Assembly (NCBI RefSeq): GCF_003367395.1
Contig: NZ_CP031417.1
Span: forward strand, 558,001-622,000
Origin: Pseudolabrys taiwanensis
GTDB lineage: Bacteria > Pseudomonadota > Alphaproteobacteria > Rhizobiales > Xanthobacteraceae
Length of the DNA stretch: 64,000 nucleotides
Reading direction: 5' to 3'
The notes beneath the pieces were generated by a model that worked only from the letters and a program-made list of their open reading frames with translations, was not told where the DNA came from and did no database searches. Below, piece after piece: positions 7,449 to 15,811 of this stretch (position 1 is the stretch's first letter; each line of letters starts with the position of its first letter). A program made the translations under genes and the position numbers.

Positions 7449-8417
7449 CTACAGCGGCGCCCATTCGACCGGCACCAACTCGTAGCCGGTGACGGTGCGG
7501 CTGATGTGGCCGCAGGCCGGGAAGGGGAAGTGGTACGCCTCGACCAGCATGCGGTCGGCGGTGGCCTGGTCGAGCATGCGTCGGCGGGCGGCCACCGCCA
7601 TCGGGCCGTCCATGTCGAACGACGGCTGCCAATCAGGATGCCGGGCGAACAGATACGGATTGCGCACGGTATCGCTCATGGCGAGCATGGAGGCACCGCC
7701 GGAGTGGATCGCGAAGGCCGTGTGGCCCGGCGTGTGGCCATAGGCGGCGATCGAGACGATGCCGGGCGCCACTTCCGCACCGGGCCTGAAGCGCCGCACC
7801 TCGACGTCCTTGAAGATGCGCCGCGCGTTGCGGAAATAGCGCAGCACGGCGCCTTCGGCGCGGCTCTGATTGCCGTCGTCCATCCAGAAGGACCATTCCG
7901 GCTCCGGCACCAGGATTTCGGCATTGGGAAAAATCCTGCCGCCGTCTTTGTCGCGGATGCCGTTGATGTGGTCGGGATGGAAATGCGAGATCACGATCGT
8001 GTCGATCTCATCCGGCCTGACACCGGCCGCCGCCAGATTGCCGATCATGCTGCCGGCCGAATCGACGATCTGGCCGGCGGTGCCGGTGTCGATCAGCACG
8101 AGCTGCCGCCCGGTGTTGACGAGCAGCGCCGTGAACGAGATTGGCAGCACGTTCGGGGCCAGAAAGGCCGCCGTCAGTGCCGCATTGACCTCGCCTTTCC
8201 CGGCGTTGCGCACGAACGTGTCGTCGATGGGCAGATACCAGATGCCGTCGTAGACGGCGGTGATCTGATAATCGCCGAGCTTGTAGCGGTAGGCGCTCGG
8301 CGCCTGCGCTGTGGCCATCGGAGCACCCGCGCGGGCCGGCGCCAAAGGGGCGATGCCGGCCATGCCGGCGGTGAGCGCGGCGCCGGTCAGGAGCGTGCGG
8401 CGGTCAAGGTTGGGCAT
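7449..8417 (-). CDS. MBL-fold metallo-hydrolase, Tat-exported
   Basis: A 322-residue protein. The N-terminus (DRRTLLTGAALTAG, cleavage near ARAGA at residue 30) is a twin-arginine signal, so it probably folds in the cytoplasm and acts in the periplasm. The metallo-beta-lactamase fold is shown by LVLIDTG (108-112), the metal motif HFHPDH (145-150), GHTPGHT (227-233) and SDT (248-250), where many relatives have GDT. A final His-containing block (EAYHFPFPACGH) lies near residue 300. The closest families include quorum-quenching lactonases and arylsulfatase-like or glyoxalase II-like hydrolases; the substrate cannot be read from sequence. The gene is single and converges on DUF992 across a shared terminator. 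Confidence 0.88.
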   Translation of the reverse strand: MPNLDRRTLLTGAALTAGMAGIAPLAPARAGAPMATAQAPSAYRYKLGDYQITAVYDGIWYLPIDDTFVRNAGKGEVNAALTAAFLAPNVLPISFTALLVNTGRQLVLIDTGTAGQIVDSAGSMIGNLAAAGVRPDEIDTIVISHFHPDHINGIRDKDGGRIFPNAEILVPEPEWSFWMDDGNQSRAEGAVLRYFRNARRIFKDVEVRRFRPGAEVAPGIVSIAAYGHTPGHTAFAIHSGGASMLAMSDTVRNPYLFARHPDWQPSFDMDGPMAVAARRRMLDQATADRMLVEAYHFPFPACGHISRTVTGYELVPVEWAPL

Positions 8418-8587
8418 GGTCGACGAACACCTTGTGGCGAGCGACTATTCCGGCTGCCGGCTGCGGCACGTCATCATTGTGCCGTCCGGTCCCATTGATC
8501 GGTACCGCCCGGATCAGGCACACAGCGGTTCGGGTGCCGCAAGCGGCGCCGGGAATGCGGGGCGAGGCGAGGACACAGGGGTTGGGA

Positions 8588-9013
8588 ATGCGGTGGTTGG
8601 CACTCGGCGCGGCGATGGCCGCGCTTCTCCTCAACGGCTGCGCGCGTGACAATCTGGAACCGAGCGCCGCCGATCTGAAGGCGCGCTGGGACGCCCAGAA
8701 CGTCATGCCGGCGAACTACAAGGCCGACCTGTTGGCCTATATGCGCACCTATCTCAACGATCCGACGCATGTGCGCAGCGCTTCCGTCACCGCGCCGTTT
8801 TTGAAATTCGTCGGACCGGGCGACCGCTACATCGTCTGCGTGCGCTACAACGCGCGCAACACCGATGGCAAATACATGGGCTCGAAGGACGGAGCGGCGA
8901 TCTACGTGTCGGGCAAGCTCGACCGTTTCGTCGACAGTCAGCGGGAGCTGCGCGAGATGTGCAAAGACGCGGCTTTCGGACCGTTCCCGGAACTCGAAAA
9001 GCTGACGCGCTGA
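8588..9013 (+). CDS. putative lipoprotein, hypothetical
   Basis: A 141-residue protein with a lipoprotein signal: MRWLALGAAMAALLLNGC, lipobox LLNGC with the acylated Cys at residue 18, followed by Ala, not Asp, so outer-membrane sorting is likely. The mature part contains YMRTYLNDPTHVRSASV, PGDRYIVCVRYNARN and GKYMGSKDGAAIYVSG. Similar small lipoproteins of unknown function are common in Bradyrhizobium relatives. I chose the ATG at 8588, not an upstream in-frame ATG at 8432, because only this start gives a signal peptide. It lies just downstream of and divergent from the MBL-fold gene. Confidence 0.7.
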   Translation: MRWLALGAAMAALLLNGCARDNLEPSAADLKARWDAQNVMPANYKADLLAYMRTYLNDPTHVRSASVTAPFLKFVGPGDRYIVCVRYNARNTDGKYMGSKDGAAIYVSGKLDRFVDSQRELREMCKDAAFGPFPELEKLTR

Positions 9014-9129
9014 TGCGCGCGGTATAACCGCCACGCTGGCGGTAGAGCGCTTTGACCCACCGCCGAGCATCATCCCGGCGGCGACAAGTTCAGTCAGAAA
9101 AGCTGGAAGTCAGTTAAGGCGTCGTGACG

Positions 9130-9333
9130 TCACTTGACCTTCAGGTTCTCGGCGGATGTCTTTCCGCGGTTCTCGACGAGTTCGTACTGAACGCTCTGTC
9201 CTTCGTTCAGTGTGCTAAGGCCTGCACGTTCCACCGCCGAAATGTGCACGAATACATCCTTCCCGCCTTCTTGCGGTTGGATGAAGCCATAGCCCTTCGT
9301 CGGATTGAACCACTTAACGGTGCCCTGAGGCAT
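9130..9333 (-). CDS. cspA: cold-shock domain protein (CspA family)
   Basis: A 67-residue single cold-shock domain covering the whole protein. The nucleic-acid motifs RNP1 (KGYGFIQP) and RNP2 (VFVHIS) are intact, and the opening GTVKWFNPTKGYGF is canonical. Such proteins bind single-stranded RNA and DNA in the cytoplasm and melt mRNA structure. CGGAGA lies eight bases before the ATG. Alphaproteobacteria carry many csp paralogues, so the symbol denotes the family rather than a proven orthologue. Confidence 0.95.
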   Translation of the reverse strand: MPQGTVKWFNPTKGYGFIQPQEGGKDVFVHISAVERAGLSTLNEGQSVQYELVENRGKTSAENLKVK

Positions 9334-9514
9334 TGCTAGATCTCCGAAGTATTACCAACGCGTTTAGTCTGGCACACTCCTCAACCTGCGAACAAGGTCC
9401 TGTCGGGCTCCCGGAGCCGTGACGGCGGGTATTTTTTGTGCGTGCAGAAACAGTTTCGTTCCTGGCCGGCGGGCTGCGCTGTTTGAACGCACGAGCGCCA
9501 ATGCGGGAGGACGG

Positions 9515-9586
9515 TGCCGGCTGAGGGGATTGAACCCCCGACCTTCGGTTTACAAAACCGCTGCTCTACCGCTGAGCTAAGCCGGC
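9515..9586 (-). tRNA. tRNA-Thr(TGT)
   Basis: Read on the minus strand: acceptor GCCGGCT pairs with AGCCGGC, the D-arm is GCTCAGCGGTAGAGC, the anticodon loop TTTGTAA carries TGT, and the T-arm is GGGGGTTCAATCCCCTC. The discriminator base is A. CCA is not fully encoded (ACC follows). Confidence 0.95.
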
Positions 9587-9677
9587 TTCCGGGCGGCAAG
9601 AGCTAGCAGCGTCGACCCGTCGCGACAAGCGGTACGTCCGGGTCGCATGCCGTCGATAATGTCGTTTTGCCAAACGA

Positions 9678-9707
9678 AAGCGCCCCGCACGCGGGTGCGG
9701 GGCGCTT
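9678..9707 (-). terminator. hairpin terminator after MFS gene
   Basis: AAGCGCCCCGCAC pairs with GTGCGGGGCGCTT around a four-base loop. On the minus strand it is followed by TTCGTTTGG, a loose T-rich tail. It lies about 43 bp beyond the MFS stop. Confidence 0.65.
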
Positions 9708-9749
9708 CTGTCTTGCCACCAAAGCGGCCGTCGCCGGCCGCCGGATGCG

Positions 9750-11378
9750 CTACATCTGGGTGATGTCGCGGTCCTTGGTCTCCGGCAGGAAGATCAGGGC
9801 GACGACGAAGCTCATCGCCGCGACCGCGATCGGGTACCAGAGGCCGGAGTAGATGTTGCCGGTGGCCGCCACGATGGCGAACACGGTGGCCGGCAGGAAG
9901 CCGCCGAACCAGCCGTTGCCGATGTGGTAGGGCAGCGACAGGCCCGAATAGCGGATCCGGGTCGGGAACAGCTCAACCAGCCAAGCGGCGATCGGGCCGT
10001 AGACCATGGTCACGTAGACGACCAGGATCGCCAGCAGAAGCACCGTCATCGGATAGTTGATGTCGTTCGGGTCGGCGCTGGCCGGATAGCCGTGCGCCTT
10101 GATCGCCGCGGTGATCGCCGCGGGCAGGTTCGGCGTGTCGGCTGTCAGTTCGGTGTCGCCGATCTTCACGCTGGCGCGGGTGCCGGCCGGGGCTGCCACG
10201 TTGGCGTAGTTCACAGACAGGTTGACCAGCGTCGACTTGATGATGTCGCAAGCCGTGGTGAACGTCTCGGTGCCGGTCGCCTTGAACTGGAACGAGCACT
10301 GCTTGGGATCGGCCGTCACGGTGACGGGCGAGGCCGCGAGCGCCGCTTCCAGCTTCGGGTTGGCGAAGTGGGTGATGCCCTGGAACAGCGGGAAGTAGGT
10401 GATGACCGCCAGGGCAAAGCCCGCGAGCATGATCGGCTTGCGACCGATCTTGTCCGACAGCCAGCCGAAGAAGATGAAGCACGGCGTGCCGATCGCGAGC
10501 GCGATGACGATCATGATCTGCGCGGTGACCGCCGGGACCTTGATGGTCTGGGTCAGGAAGAACAGCGAGTAGAACTGTCCGCCGTACCACACGACCGCTT
10601 CACCGGCGGTGGCGCCGAGCAGCGCGAGGATCGCGATCTTGGCGTTCGACCACTGACCGAAGGCTTCCGACAGCGGGCGCTTCGAGGCCTTGCCTTCCTC
10701 TTTCATCTTCTGAAAGAGCGGCGACTCATTGAGCGAGAGCCGGATCCAGATCGACACGATCAGCAGAATGGCCGAGAGCAGGAACGGCAGACGCCAGCCC
10801 CAGTCGCCGAAGGCCTGTTCGCCCATCACGGTGCGGATGCCGAGAATCAGCAGCAGCGCCATGAACAGGCCGAGCGTCGCGGTCGTCTGAATCCACGACG
10901 TGTAATAGCCGCGCTTGCCGGGAGGGGCGTGCTCGGCGACGTAGATCGCCGCGCCGCCATACTCGCCGCCGAGCGCCAGGCCCTGAATGAGGCGGAAGGC
11001 AATCAGCAGCACTGGCGCCATGATGCCGAGGGTGGCGTAGCCCGGCAGCAGACCGATGAAGAACGTGCCGACGCCCATGAGCGTCATGGTGACGAGGAAG
11101 GTGTATTTGCGGCCGATCATGTCGCCGAGGCGGCCGAAGATCAGCGCGCCGAACGGGCGCACCGCGAAGCCGGCGGCGAAGGCGAGAAGGGCGAAGATGA
11201 AGCCCACGTTCGGCGGCACATTGGCGAAGAAGTACTTCGCCAGAAACACGCCGAGCGTGCCGTAGATGTAGAAGTCGTACCACTCGAACACGGTGCCGAG
11301 TGAAGACGCGAAGATGACCTTCCGTTCTTCGGCGGTCATTCCCCGCGACCTAAATTCAGTCGCAGTTGTTGTTGACAT
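9750..11378 (-). CDS. MHS-family MFS transporter with large extracytoplasmic insert
   Basis: A 542-residue inner-membrane transporter of the metabolite:H+ symporter (MHS) branch of the major facilitator superfamily, related to ProP/ShiA/KgtP. Diagnostic parts are SSLGTVFEWYDFYIYG at the start of helix 1, the loop 2-3 motif GRLGDMIGRKYT, RLIQGLALGGEYGGAAIYVAEHAP, GWLSDKIGRKPIM and the C-terminal ELFPTRIRYSGLSLPYHIGNGWFGGFLP. An unusual hydrophilic segment of about 100 residues (from roughly LFQGITHFANPKLE to ADPNDINYP, with two Cys) lies between predicted helices 9 and 10. The substrate is unknown, probably an organic acid or osmolyte. GGGGA lies about nine bases ahead of the ATG at 11378. Confidence 0.88.
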   Translation of the reverse strand: MSTTTATEFRSRGMTAEERKVIFASSLGTVFEWYDFYIYGTLGVFLAKYFFANVPPNVGFIFALLAFAAGFAVRPFGALIFGRLGDMIGRKYTFLVTMTLMGVGTFFIGLLPGYATLGIMAPVLLIAFRLIQGLALGGEYGGAAIYVAEHAPPGKRGYYTSWIQTTATLGLFMALLLILGIRTVMGEQAFGDWGWRLPFLLSAILLIVSIWIRLSLNESPLFQKMKEEGKASKRPLSEAFGQWSNAKIAILALLGATAGEAVVWYGGQFYSLFFLTQTIKVPAVTAQIMIVIALAIGTPCFIFFGWLSDKIGRKPIMLAGFALAVITYFPLFQGITHFANPKLEAALAASPVTVTADPKQCSFQFKATGTETFTTACDIIKSTLVNLSVNYANVAAPAGTRASVKIGDTELTADTPNLPAAITAAIKAHGYPASADPNDINYPMTVLLLAILVVYVTMVYGPIAAWLVELFPTRIRYSGLSLPYHIGNGWFGGFLPATVFAIVAATGNIYSGLWYPIAVAAMSFVVALIFLPETKDRDITQM

Positions 11379-11641
11379 GAGCGTTTCGTCCCCAGGGTTG
11401 CGCGCAACTTTGTTATTTGGGGACAGCGCTCCGTAGCGAGCCGTCGATACCACCGTCACGAAATTGCCATCCCCGTGACAGGCTACGTCTGCGCCGAGCG
11501 CGGCGTCTGTGCGCAACAGGTCTTAAGTCGAAAGTCGAAGATGTTCGCCGTAAAGTCGTAGGGTGCGCCACAAGGTATTGAAATGCTGCGCTAAAGCTGT
11601 ACGCAGCGAGCGCTCTTCGGCACTGCAAAAACCGCCCGGGC

Positions 11642-11920
11642 TTACAGCGTGGTCGACAGCTTTTCCAGAATATCGATCAGCCAGGCGGCCGCTTCGAGCA
11701 CCGCCAGGCGCTGCGCGAGCTTCGATTTGCGGAAGGTGTCGTTGAGCAGTTTCAGCGCGCGCTTATAGCCGGGGTGTTGCGCGGTAGCGCCGCCGAGGCC
11801 GCGCAAGCGCGCCACCAAGGCCTCGCGCCGGGTCTCCAACTCGTCGTAGCGCTGGCGAAAGGTGCCACGGACGGGGTCCGACACGTTCGGGTTGGAGGCG
11901 GGTGGGCGGCGAGAGATCAT
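11642..11920 (-). CDS. hypothetical protein
   Basis: A 92-residue basic protein, mostly helical by eye (FRQRYDELETRREALVARLRGLGGATAQHPGYKRALKLLNDTFRKSKLAQRLAVLEAAAWLIDILEKL). No family is recognised. It may be a small helical-bundle or DNA-associated protein conserved among Bradyrhizobium relatives. The ATG at 11920 has no clear ribosome site and the reading frame extends upstream to 11971, so the start is uncertain. It stands alone between the MFS leader and a divergent gene pair. Confidence 0.5.
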   Translation of the reverse strand: MISRRPPASNPNVSDPVRGTFRQRYDELETRREALVARLRGLGGATAQHPGYKRALKLLNDTFRKSKLAQRLAVLEAAAWLIDILEKLSTTL

Positions 11921-12101
11921 GCGTCGACTAACTATGGCGATTAGCTTCAGCGTGCAACGGCATTGGCGCATATTCGTTCCGCGGCCGGATCATGCGAGTC
12001 GCCCGCCGCGGACGATTAATCTTACCGGGCGATAGAGAGCGAGGAGAGTAAAGGCTTCGTATAGAATGTTCTGGATACATAGGGCGCTCGAGGGGCGTTG
12101 T

Positions 12102-12485
12102 ATGCGTATTGTTGGTGCCATCGTTGGACTTGTCGGCGGCCTTGCAGCCGCGGCCGCTAGCGCAGCCGATCTGTCGGTCGGAGCGGAGGGATACGGTGGC
12201 TATGGCGGCGTCACGGCCGGCCAAATCGTGGTCTGGGACGCGCAGCCAGGCATCGTCACGCGCGCCTATTGGTTGCCGCCCTGGCGCAATCGCCACTATT
12301 TCCCCAGCAATGGCGAAATGCCCGAAGTCGGTCGCGACGAAGACCTGTCGAAGCGCAGTGTGCCGAACCGGGCGCAAAGCTTTGGCCGCTCGTGGTCGGC
12401 GACCTCGGCGAATCCCGGCATGCCCCTCACTCCCCCTGTGAATCTTTCGCCCGATATTCTGATCCAGCCGCGCGGTCGATGGTGA
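12102..12485 (+). CDS. exported hypothetical protein, Gly-rich N-terminal part
   Basis: A 127-residue protein. Residues 1-22 are a signal peptide ending ASAADL. The mature part starts with a short Gly/Tyr stretch (AEGYGGYGGVTAGQIVVWDAQPG) and ends in a Pro-rich segment (PGMPLTPPVNLSPDILIQPRGRW). No domain is recognised. GAGGGG about seven bases upstream supports the ATG at 12102. Its stop overlaps the start of the next gene (ATGGTGA), so the pair should be translationally coupled, and both products are exported. Confidence 0.6.
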   Translation: MRIVGAIVGLVGGLAAAAASAADLSVGAEGYGGYGGVTAGQIVVWDAQPGIVTRAYWLPPWRNRHYFPSNGEMPEVGRDEDLSKRSVPNRAQSFGRSWSATSANPGMPLTPPVNLSPDILIQPRGRW

Positions 12486-13123
12486 CGATGCCCGCCTCAC
12501 GCTCATTGGCCGCCTTGGCGATTGCCGCGGCCGTCTCGCTGCCGCTTGACGCGCAGGCGCAATATTACGGTGCGCCGCCGCCGGGGGCGCCGCTCTATCC
12601 CTACGCGGTCGACACCAGCCGTCCTTATGCGATCGAAGTGGCGCCCGGGACTTATGTGATCCGGCGGCCTTCCGATGCGCAGACCTATCCACAGGCCGCG
12701 CGCGCGCATCGTGTTCGGGCTGCCGACAAGCGGAAGGCGACGCGCAACGATCGCGCTGTGATCGAAGAGTTGCAGCAGCGCCATGCCGGTAAGCAGAAGA
12801 TCCCGACCGAGGTGGTCAACACCAAGAAGATCGTGCACGGCAAGCCGATCGTCATCGAGACCACGCGCGTGGTCGACGATCCGCCGAAGGTGATCGTGCG
12901 CAAGCGCTACGTCGACGATACGACCGCGTCGATTGCCGGCGGCAAGCAGAAGGTGACGATCGAGGACGAGGCGAAGGGGGAAGGCCCGGCACGCGCCGAC
13001 AACAAGAAGCGTGTGATCGAGGCCGATGCCGAAGTAACGATTATCGGGCCCGACCGCATGAGCATTCGCCTGTTCCGCAAACGCGGCGCGCAGGCCAAGG
13101 CGAGCGCCGAAGCCGACGAGTGA
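12479..13123 (+). CDS. exported hypothetical protein, basic
   Basis: A 214-residue protein with a signal peptide (MVTMPASRSLAALAIAAAVSLPLDAQAQ, cleavage near residue 28), a Pro/Tyr-rich linker (YYGAPPPGAPLYPYAV), then a charged region with repeated Val-rich strands (IPTEVVNTKKIVHGKPIVIETTRVVDDPPKVIVRKRYVDD and EADAEVTIIGPDRMSIRLFRKRG). No known family. It starts inside the stop of the preceding gene (ATGGTGA overlap). An in-frame ATG at 12488 would also give a signal peptide. Probably an envelope protein; the function is unknown. Confidence 0.6.
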   Translation: MVTMPASRSLAALAIAAAVSLPLDAQAQYYGAPPPGAPLYPYAVDTSRPYAIEVAPGTYVIRRPSDAQTYPQAARAHRVRAADKRKATRNDRAVIEELQQRHAGKQKIPTEVVNTKKIVHGKPIVIETTRVVDDPPKVIVRKRYVDDTTASIAGGKQKVTIEDEAKGEGPARADNKKRVIEADAEVTIIGPDRMSIRLFRKRGAQAKASAEADE

Positions 13124-13250
13124 TCTCAAGCGAGAAGCTGCCCAAGGCTCCTGCGTCATTCCGGGTCCGCGCGTGATACGCGCGTCCCGAAATGTCGGTT
13201 TGCAATTCACCAGAATGAACAGGGGCGGGAGCCGCTGATCGCAAACGGCA

Positions 13251-13808
13251 CTACGCATGTGCTTTGCGATAATCTCCGAAGACAAGCCAGATCGCGGACA
13301 CCAGGAAGTAGAACGCGCCGAATCCCGCGTAGGGGGCGATGTCGAGGATCGTCGGCGAAACCGGCCCGAATGCTCGGCTGATCATGAAGCCGCCGGCGAG
13401 TGCCGACTGCGCTCCACTCAGGATCATCGCCCATTGCGCGCCATAGAGACGCCAGCGCCTGACCCCCGTGTACAGTTGCAGCAGACCCGCCAGGATCGCC
13501 CAAACGCCAAACACGGCGAGAACGGTATAGGCGCTGTCGCTGACCGCCGCGGCGACCGCGAGCGCCGTCAGCACGCTGACCGCGACATTCAACGTTTGTG
13601 ACGGGTTGGCCTGCAAGCCGCCATTCATCCGGGCGTCGATCAGATTGGCGAAGGCGTCCCAGGCTGGATAGAGCACAAGCAGAAACGCGGTGGCGCCGAG
13701 ATGTCCGCGGAAGAGCACGGCGGCCGCGATCCAGACGATCGAGAACAACGCGCGCGTGAAGTAGTACGATTTCAACCAGCTGGCGGTGAGGGCGGATTGG
13801 TTTTGCAT
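13251..13808 (-). CDS. DUF308/HdeD-like membrane protein
   Basis: A 185-residue integral membrane protein with about six hydrophobic segments (FTRALFSIVWIAAAVLF, GATAFLLVLYPAWDAFANLI, VAVSVLTALAVAAAVS, TVLAVFGVWAILAGLLQLYTGV, WAMILSGAQSALAGGFM, IAPYAGFGAFYFLVSAIWLVF). The layout and spacing fit the DUF308 family, to which the acid-resistance protein HdeD belongs. AAGGAG precedes the ATG. It is divergent from a TetR regulator, with a palindromic operator 19 bp before its own start, and is therefore the likely repressed target of that regulator. Confidence 0.75.
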   Translation of the reverse strand: MQNQSALTASWLKSYYFTRALFSIVWIAAAVLFRGHLGATAFLLVLYPAWDAFANLIDARMNGGLQANPSQTLNVAVSVLTALAVAAAVSDSAYTVLAVFGVWAILAGLLQLYTGVRRWRLYGAQWAMILSGAQSALAGGFMISRAFGPVSPTILDIAPYAGFGAFYFLVSAIWLVFGDYRKAHA

Positions 13809-13826
13809 GGATAGCTCCTTGTGTGT

Positions 13827-13844
13827 CTACCTACTAATAGGTAG
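13827..13844. promoter_or_regulatory. TetR-type operator 1
   Basis: CTACCTACTAATAGGTAG is a nearly perfect 18-bp palindrome (one mismatched pair) just upstream of the DUF308 start. A related copy lies upstream of the divergent TetR gene. Confidence 0.7.
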
Positions 13845-13919
13845 ATGAATTCAGGCCGTCAATCTGCCGGTGGACACCTTATTGTGAGATGGACGGGGAA
13901 AGCGGAGCCTTGATCGACT

Positions 13920-13937
13920 ATCTATTAGAAGGTAGGT
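13920..13937. promoter_or_regulatory. TetR-type operator 2
   Basis: ATATCTATTAGAAGGTAG matches the reverse complement of operator 1 at 15 of 18 positions and ends 11 bp before the TetR start codon, which suggests autorepression. Confidence 0.65.
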
Positions 13938-13948
13938 AATCCAAGGTC

Positions 13949-14527
13949 ATGACCACGACCTCAGAAAGAATTCTCGACGTCGCGCAGTCTCTCATCATAG
14001 CGGGAGGCTATAACGGCTTCAGCTACTCGGACGTCTCGGCTGCCATCGGCATCCGGAAGGCGAGCATCCACCATCACTTCCCGACCAAGGCCGAGTTGGT
14101 CGCGGCGCTGGTGGACCGCTACAGGAAGCAGACGGATGCGGGATTAGCGTCTCTTCGCGACCACGTTTCAAATCCTGCCGAGCGGCTTCAGGCCTATCTG
14201 GACTATTGGCAGACGTGCATTCGCGACGCCTCGCTGCCCTTCTGCGTCTGCGCGATGCTTGCCGGTGAGATGCAGATGCTGCCGGAAGAAGTCGCCACGC
14301 GCGTTCGCGGCCATTTCCAGAATCTCGCGCGCTGGCTGACGGCGGTGCTCCAGGCCGGCGCCGAACAGGGCCGTCTGCGGCTGGACAATCGACCGGAAGA
14401 GGAAGCCCAAATCCTCATGGCATCGGTGCACGGCGCCATGCTCTCCGCACGGGCCTTCAACGATCCCGGCCTGTTCGGCGCCATCGTCAACCCGCAGATG
14501 ACGCGGCTGCTGGCGCTCGATCGTTAA
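13949..14527 (+). CDS. TetR/AcrR family transcriptional regulator
   Basis: A 192-residue repressor. The N-terminal helix-turn-helix is complete (RILDVAQSLIIAGGYNGFSYSDVSAAIGIRKASIHHHFPTKAELVAAL, residues 7-54). The ligand-binding C-terminal half contains PFCVCAMLAGEMQMLPEEV, an arrangement seen in the TetR_C group related to AcuR/NemR-like regulators; the paired Cys residues could sense electrophiles, but this is inference. Two matching palindromes lie between it and the divergent DUF308 gene, so it probably controls both. Its stop overlaps by 4 bp the 3' end of the convergent rlmB gene. Confidence 0.9.
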   Translation: MTTTSERILDVAQSLIIAGGYNGFSYSDVSAAIGIRKASIHHHFPTKAELVAALVDRYRKQTDAGLASLRDHVSNPAERLQAYLDYWQTCIRDASLPFCVCAMLAGEMQMLPEEVATRVRGHFQNLARWLTAVLQAGAEQGRLRLDNRPEEEAQILMASVHGAMLSARAFNDPGLFGAIVNPQMTRLLALDR

Positions 14528-15384
14528 ATCTTGCTGCGCGCGACGTAGAGCGCGAGCGCCGCCGCGTTCGAGACGTTCAGGCTTTTGATCGCGCCGGGCA
14601 CGTCGATGCGCGCGAGGTGATCGCAGGTCTCCTTGGTCAGCTGACGCAGACCTTTGCCTTCGGCGCCGAGCACGAGCGCCAGCGGCGCGCGCAGCGTAAG
14701 CGCGGCAAGATCGGCCTCGCCGTCGCTATCGAGCCCGACGATCGTGAAGCCGCTGGCCTTGAGCGCGGCGAGCCCGCGCGCGAGATTCTGCACGTTGATG
14801 AGCGGCACATGCTCGAGTGCGCCTGAGGCGGCTTTGGCGAGTGCGCCGGTGGCATCGGGGCTGTGGCGCTGCGTGGTGACGATGGCCGCGGCGGCAAAGG
14901 CGGCGGCCGAGCGGAAGATCGCGCCGACATTATGCGGGTCGGTGATCTGGTCGAGCACGAGCACCAGGCCGCGGGCCGGCAGGTCTTCGATCGCCGGCGC
15001 GGGCAGGGGCTCGGTTTCGAGATAGAGGCCCTGGTGCACGGCGTCGGGCAGCAGCCGCTCGGCGATGGCGCCGGGGCGCACGACCTCGAGCTGCGGCGGC
15101 GCGGGGATGCCTTCCTCGGTCAGGCGGCGGGCGGCGTTCTCGGTCGCGAGCAGCCTGCGGATCCGCCGCGCCGGGTTCTGCAGGGCGGCCGTGACCGTGT
15201 GCCAGCCGTACATGATGACCGGCCCGTCGGCCTCGGCGCGTAAATCCTCGCGGCGGGCGCGCTCGAAGCGCTCGCGCCGCTCGATCTGCTCGCGGGTGGC
15301 GCCGGGCTTGGCGCCAAGCTTGGCGCCGGGCTTAGCGCTAGGTTTCGCGCCCGGGCGAGGGCGATTCTCGGGTGGTCGGGACAT
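14524..15384 (-). CDS. rlmB: 23S rRNA (guanosine-2'-O-)-methyltransferase RlmB (SpoU/TrmH family)
   Basis: A 286-residue SPOUT methyltransferase that 2'-O-methylates a guanosine of 23S rRNA using SAM. A basic N-terminal tail (AKPGAKLGAKPGA-type repeats) precedes the substrate-binding domain (MYGWHTVTAALQNPARRIRRLLAT) and the knotted catalytic domain, with LVLVLDQITDPHNVGAIFRSAAAF (motif 1, catalytic Asn/Arg), LVLGAEGKGL (motif 2) and DVPGAIKSLNVSNAAALALYV (motif 3). The gene is directly upstream of tRNA-Tyr and tRNA-Gly on the other strand, a common arrangement in alphaproteobacteria. TrmH could be confused with it, but the N-terminal domain and context favour RlmB. Confidence 0.9.
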   Translation of the reverse strand: MSRPPENRPRPGAKPSAKPGAKLGAKPGATREQIERRERFERARREDLRAEADGPVIMYGWHTVTAALQNPARRIRRLLATENAARRLTEEGIPAPPQLEVVRPGAIAERLLPDAVHQGLYLETEPLPAPAIEDLPARGLVLVLDQITDPHNVGAIFRSAAAFAAAAIVTTQRHSPDATGALAKAASGALEHVPLINVQNLARGLAALKASGFTIVGLDSDGEADLAALTLRAPLALVLGAEGKGLRQLTKETCDHLARIDVPGAIKSLNVSNAAALALYVARSKI

Positions 15385-15542
15385 AGTTCCTGGTCTGGCC
15401 GGGGAAAACCGGCTCCCGCTCTAGCTGATCCGGCCGGAGGCGAACAGCCTCCATTGACTTCGGACGAGGCTCTCCCCATAAGACCGCCACTCCCGGCCGC
15501 CGCCGATTGTGTCAAGCGATCAATGCGGTGTGCTGTCCATGG

Positions 15543-15627
15543 GGGAGAGTGTCCCGAGCGGCAAAGGGGGCGGACTGTAAATCCGCTGGCTATGCCTTCG
15601 TAGGTTCGAGTCCTACCTCTCCCACCA
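15543..15627 (+). tRNA. tRNA-Tyr(GTA)
   Basis: Acceptor GGGAGAG pairs with CTCTCCC, the anticodon stem-loop is GCGGA-CTGTAAA-TCCGC (anticodon GTA), there is a long class II variable arm, and the T-arm is GTAGGTTCGAGTCCTAC. Discriminator A, and CCA is encoded at 15625-15627. Confidence 0.96.
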
Positions 15628-15715
15628 TTTCGCGCATCTTCGGTCTCGCTCGGCTGTGAACCTTAGTCCGTTGCGTCTTTAGCGGCGGTGGGGATTTTGC
15701 TAGAGCAGGCCCGGC

Positions 15716-15789
15716 GCGGGTGTAGCTCAATGGTAGAGCAACAGCCTTCCAAGCTGATGACGAGGGTTCGATTCCCTTCACCCGCTCCA
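15716..15789 (+). tRNA. tRNA-Gly(TCC), integration target of the island
   Basis: Acceptor GCGGGTG pairs with CACCCGC, D-arm GCTCAATGGTAGAGC, anticodon loop CTTCCAA (anticodon TCC), T-arm GAGGGTTCGATTCCCTT, then T and encoded CCA. The last 15 bases of the gene are part of the 16-bp att repeat, so the integrated element restores the tRNA 3' end. Confidence 0.96.
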
Positions 15790-15790
15790 A
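15775..15790 (+). repeat. attL of the island (tRNA-Gly 3' end)
   Basis: CCTTCACCCGCTCCAA at the 3' end of tRNA-Gly is repeated exactly at 49887-49902. An integrase gene starts its 3' end 22 bp away, as expected for attL. Confidence 0.85.
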
Positions 15791-15811
15791 TCCCAGAACT
15801 CGCCGCTGATT

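Noticed and set aside
9381..9599. 72-codon minus-strand frame
   Set aside because: It covers tRNA-Thr; the product is a translation of the tRNA.
9924..11303. 459-codon plus-strand frame opposite the MFS transporter
   Set aside because: Antisense shadow; charged low-complexity product, while the minus strand encodes a clear transporter.
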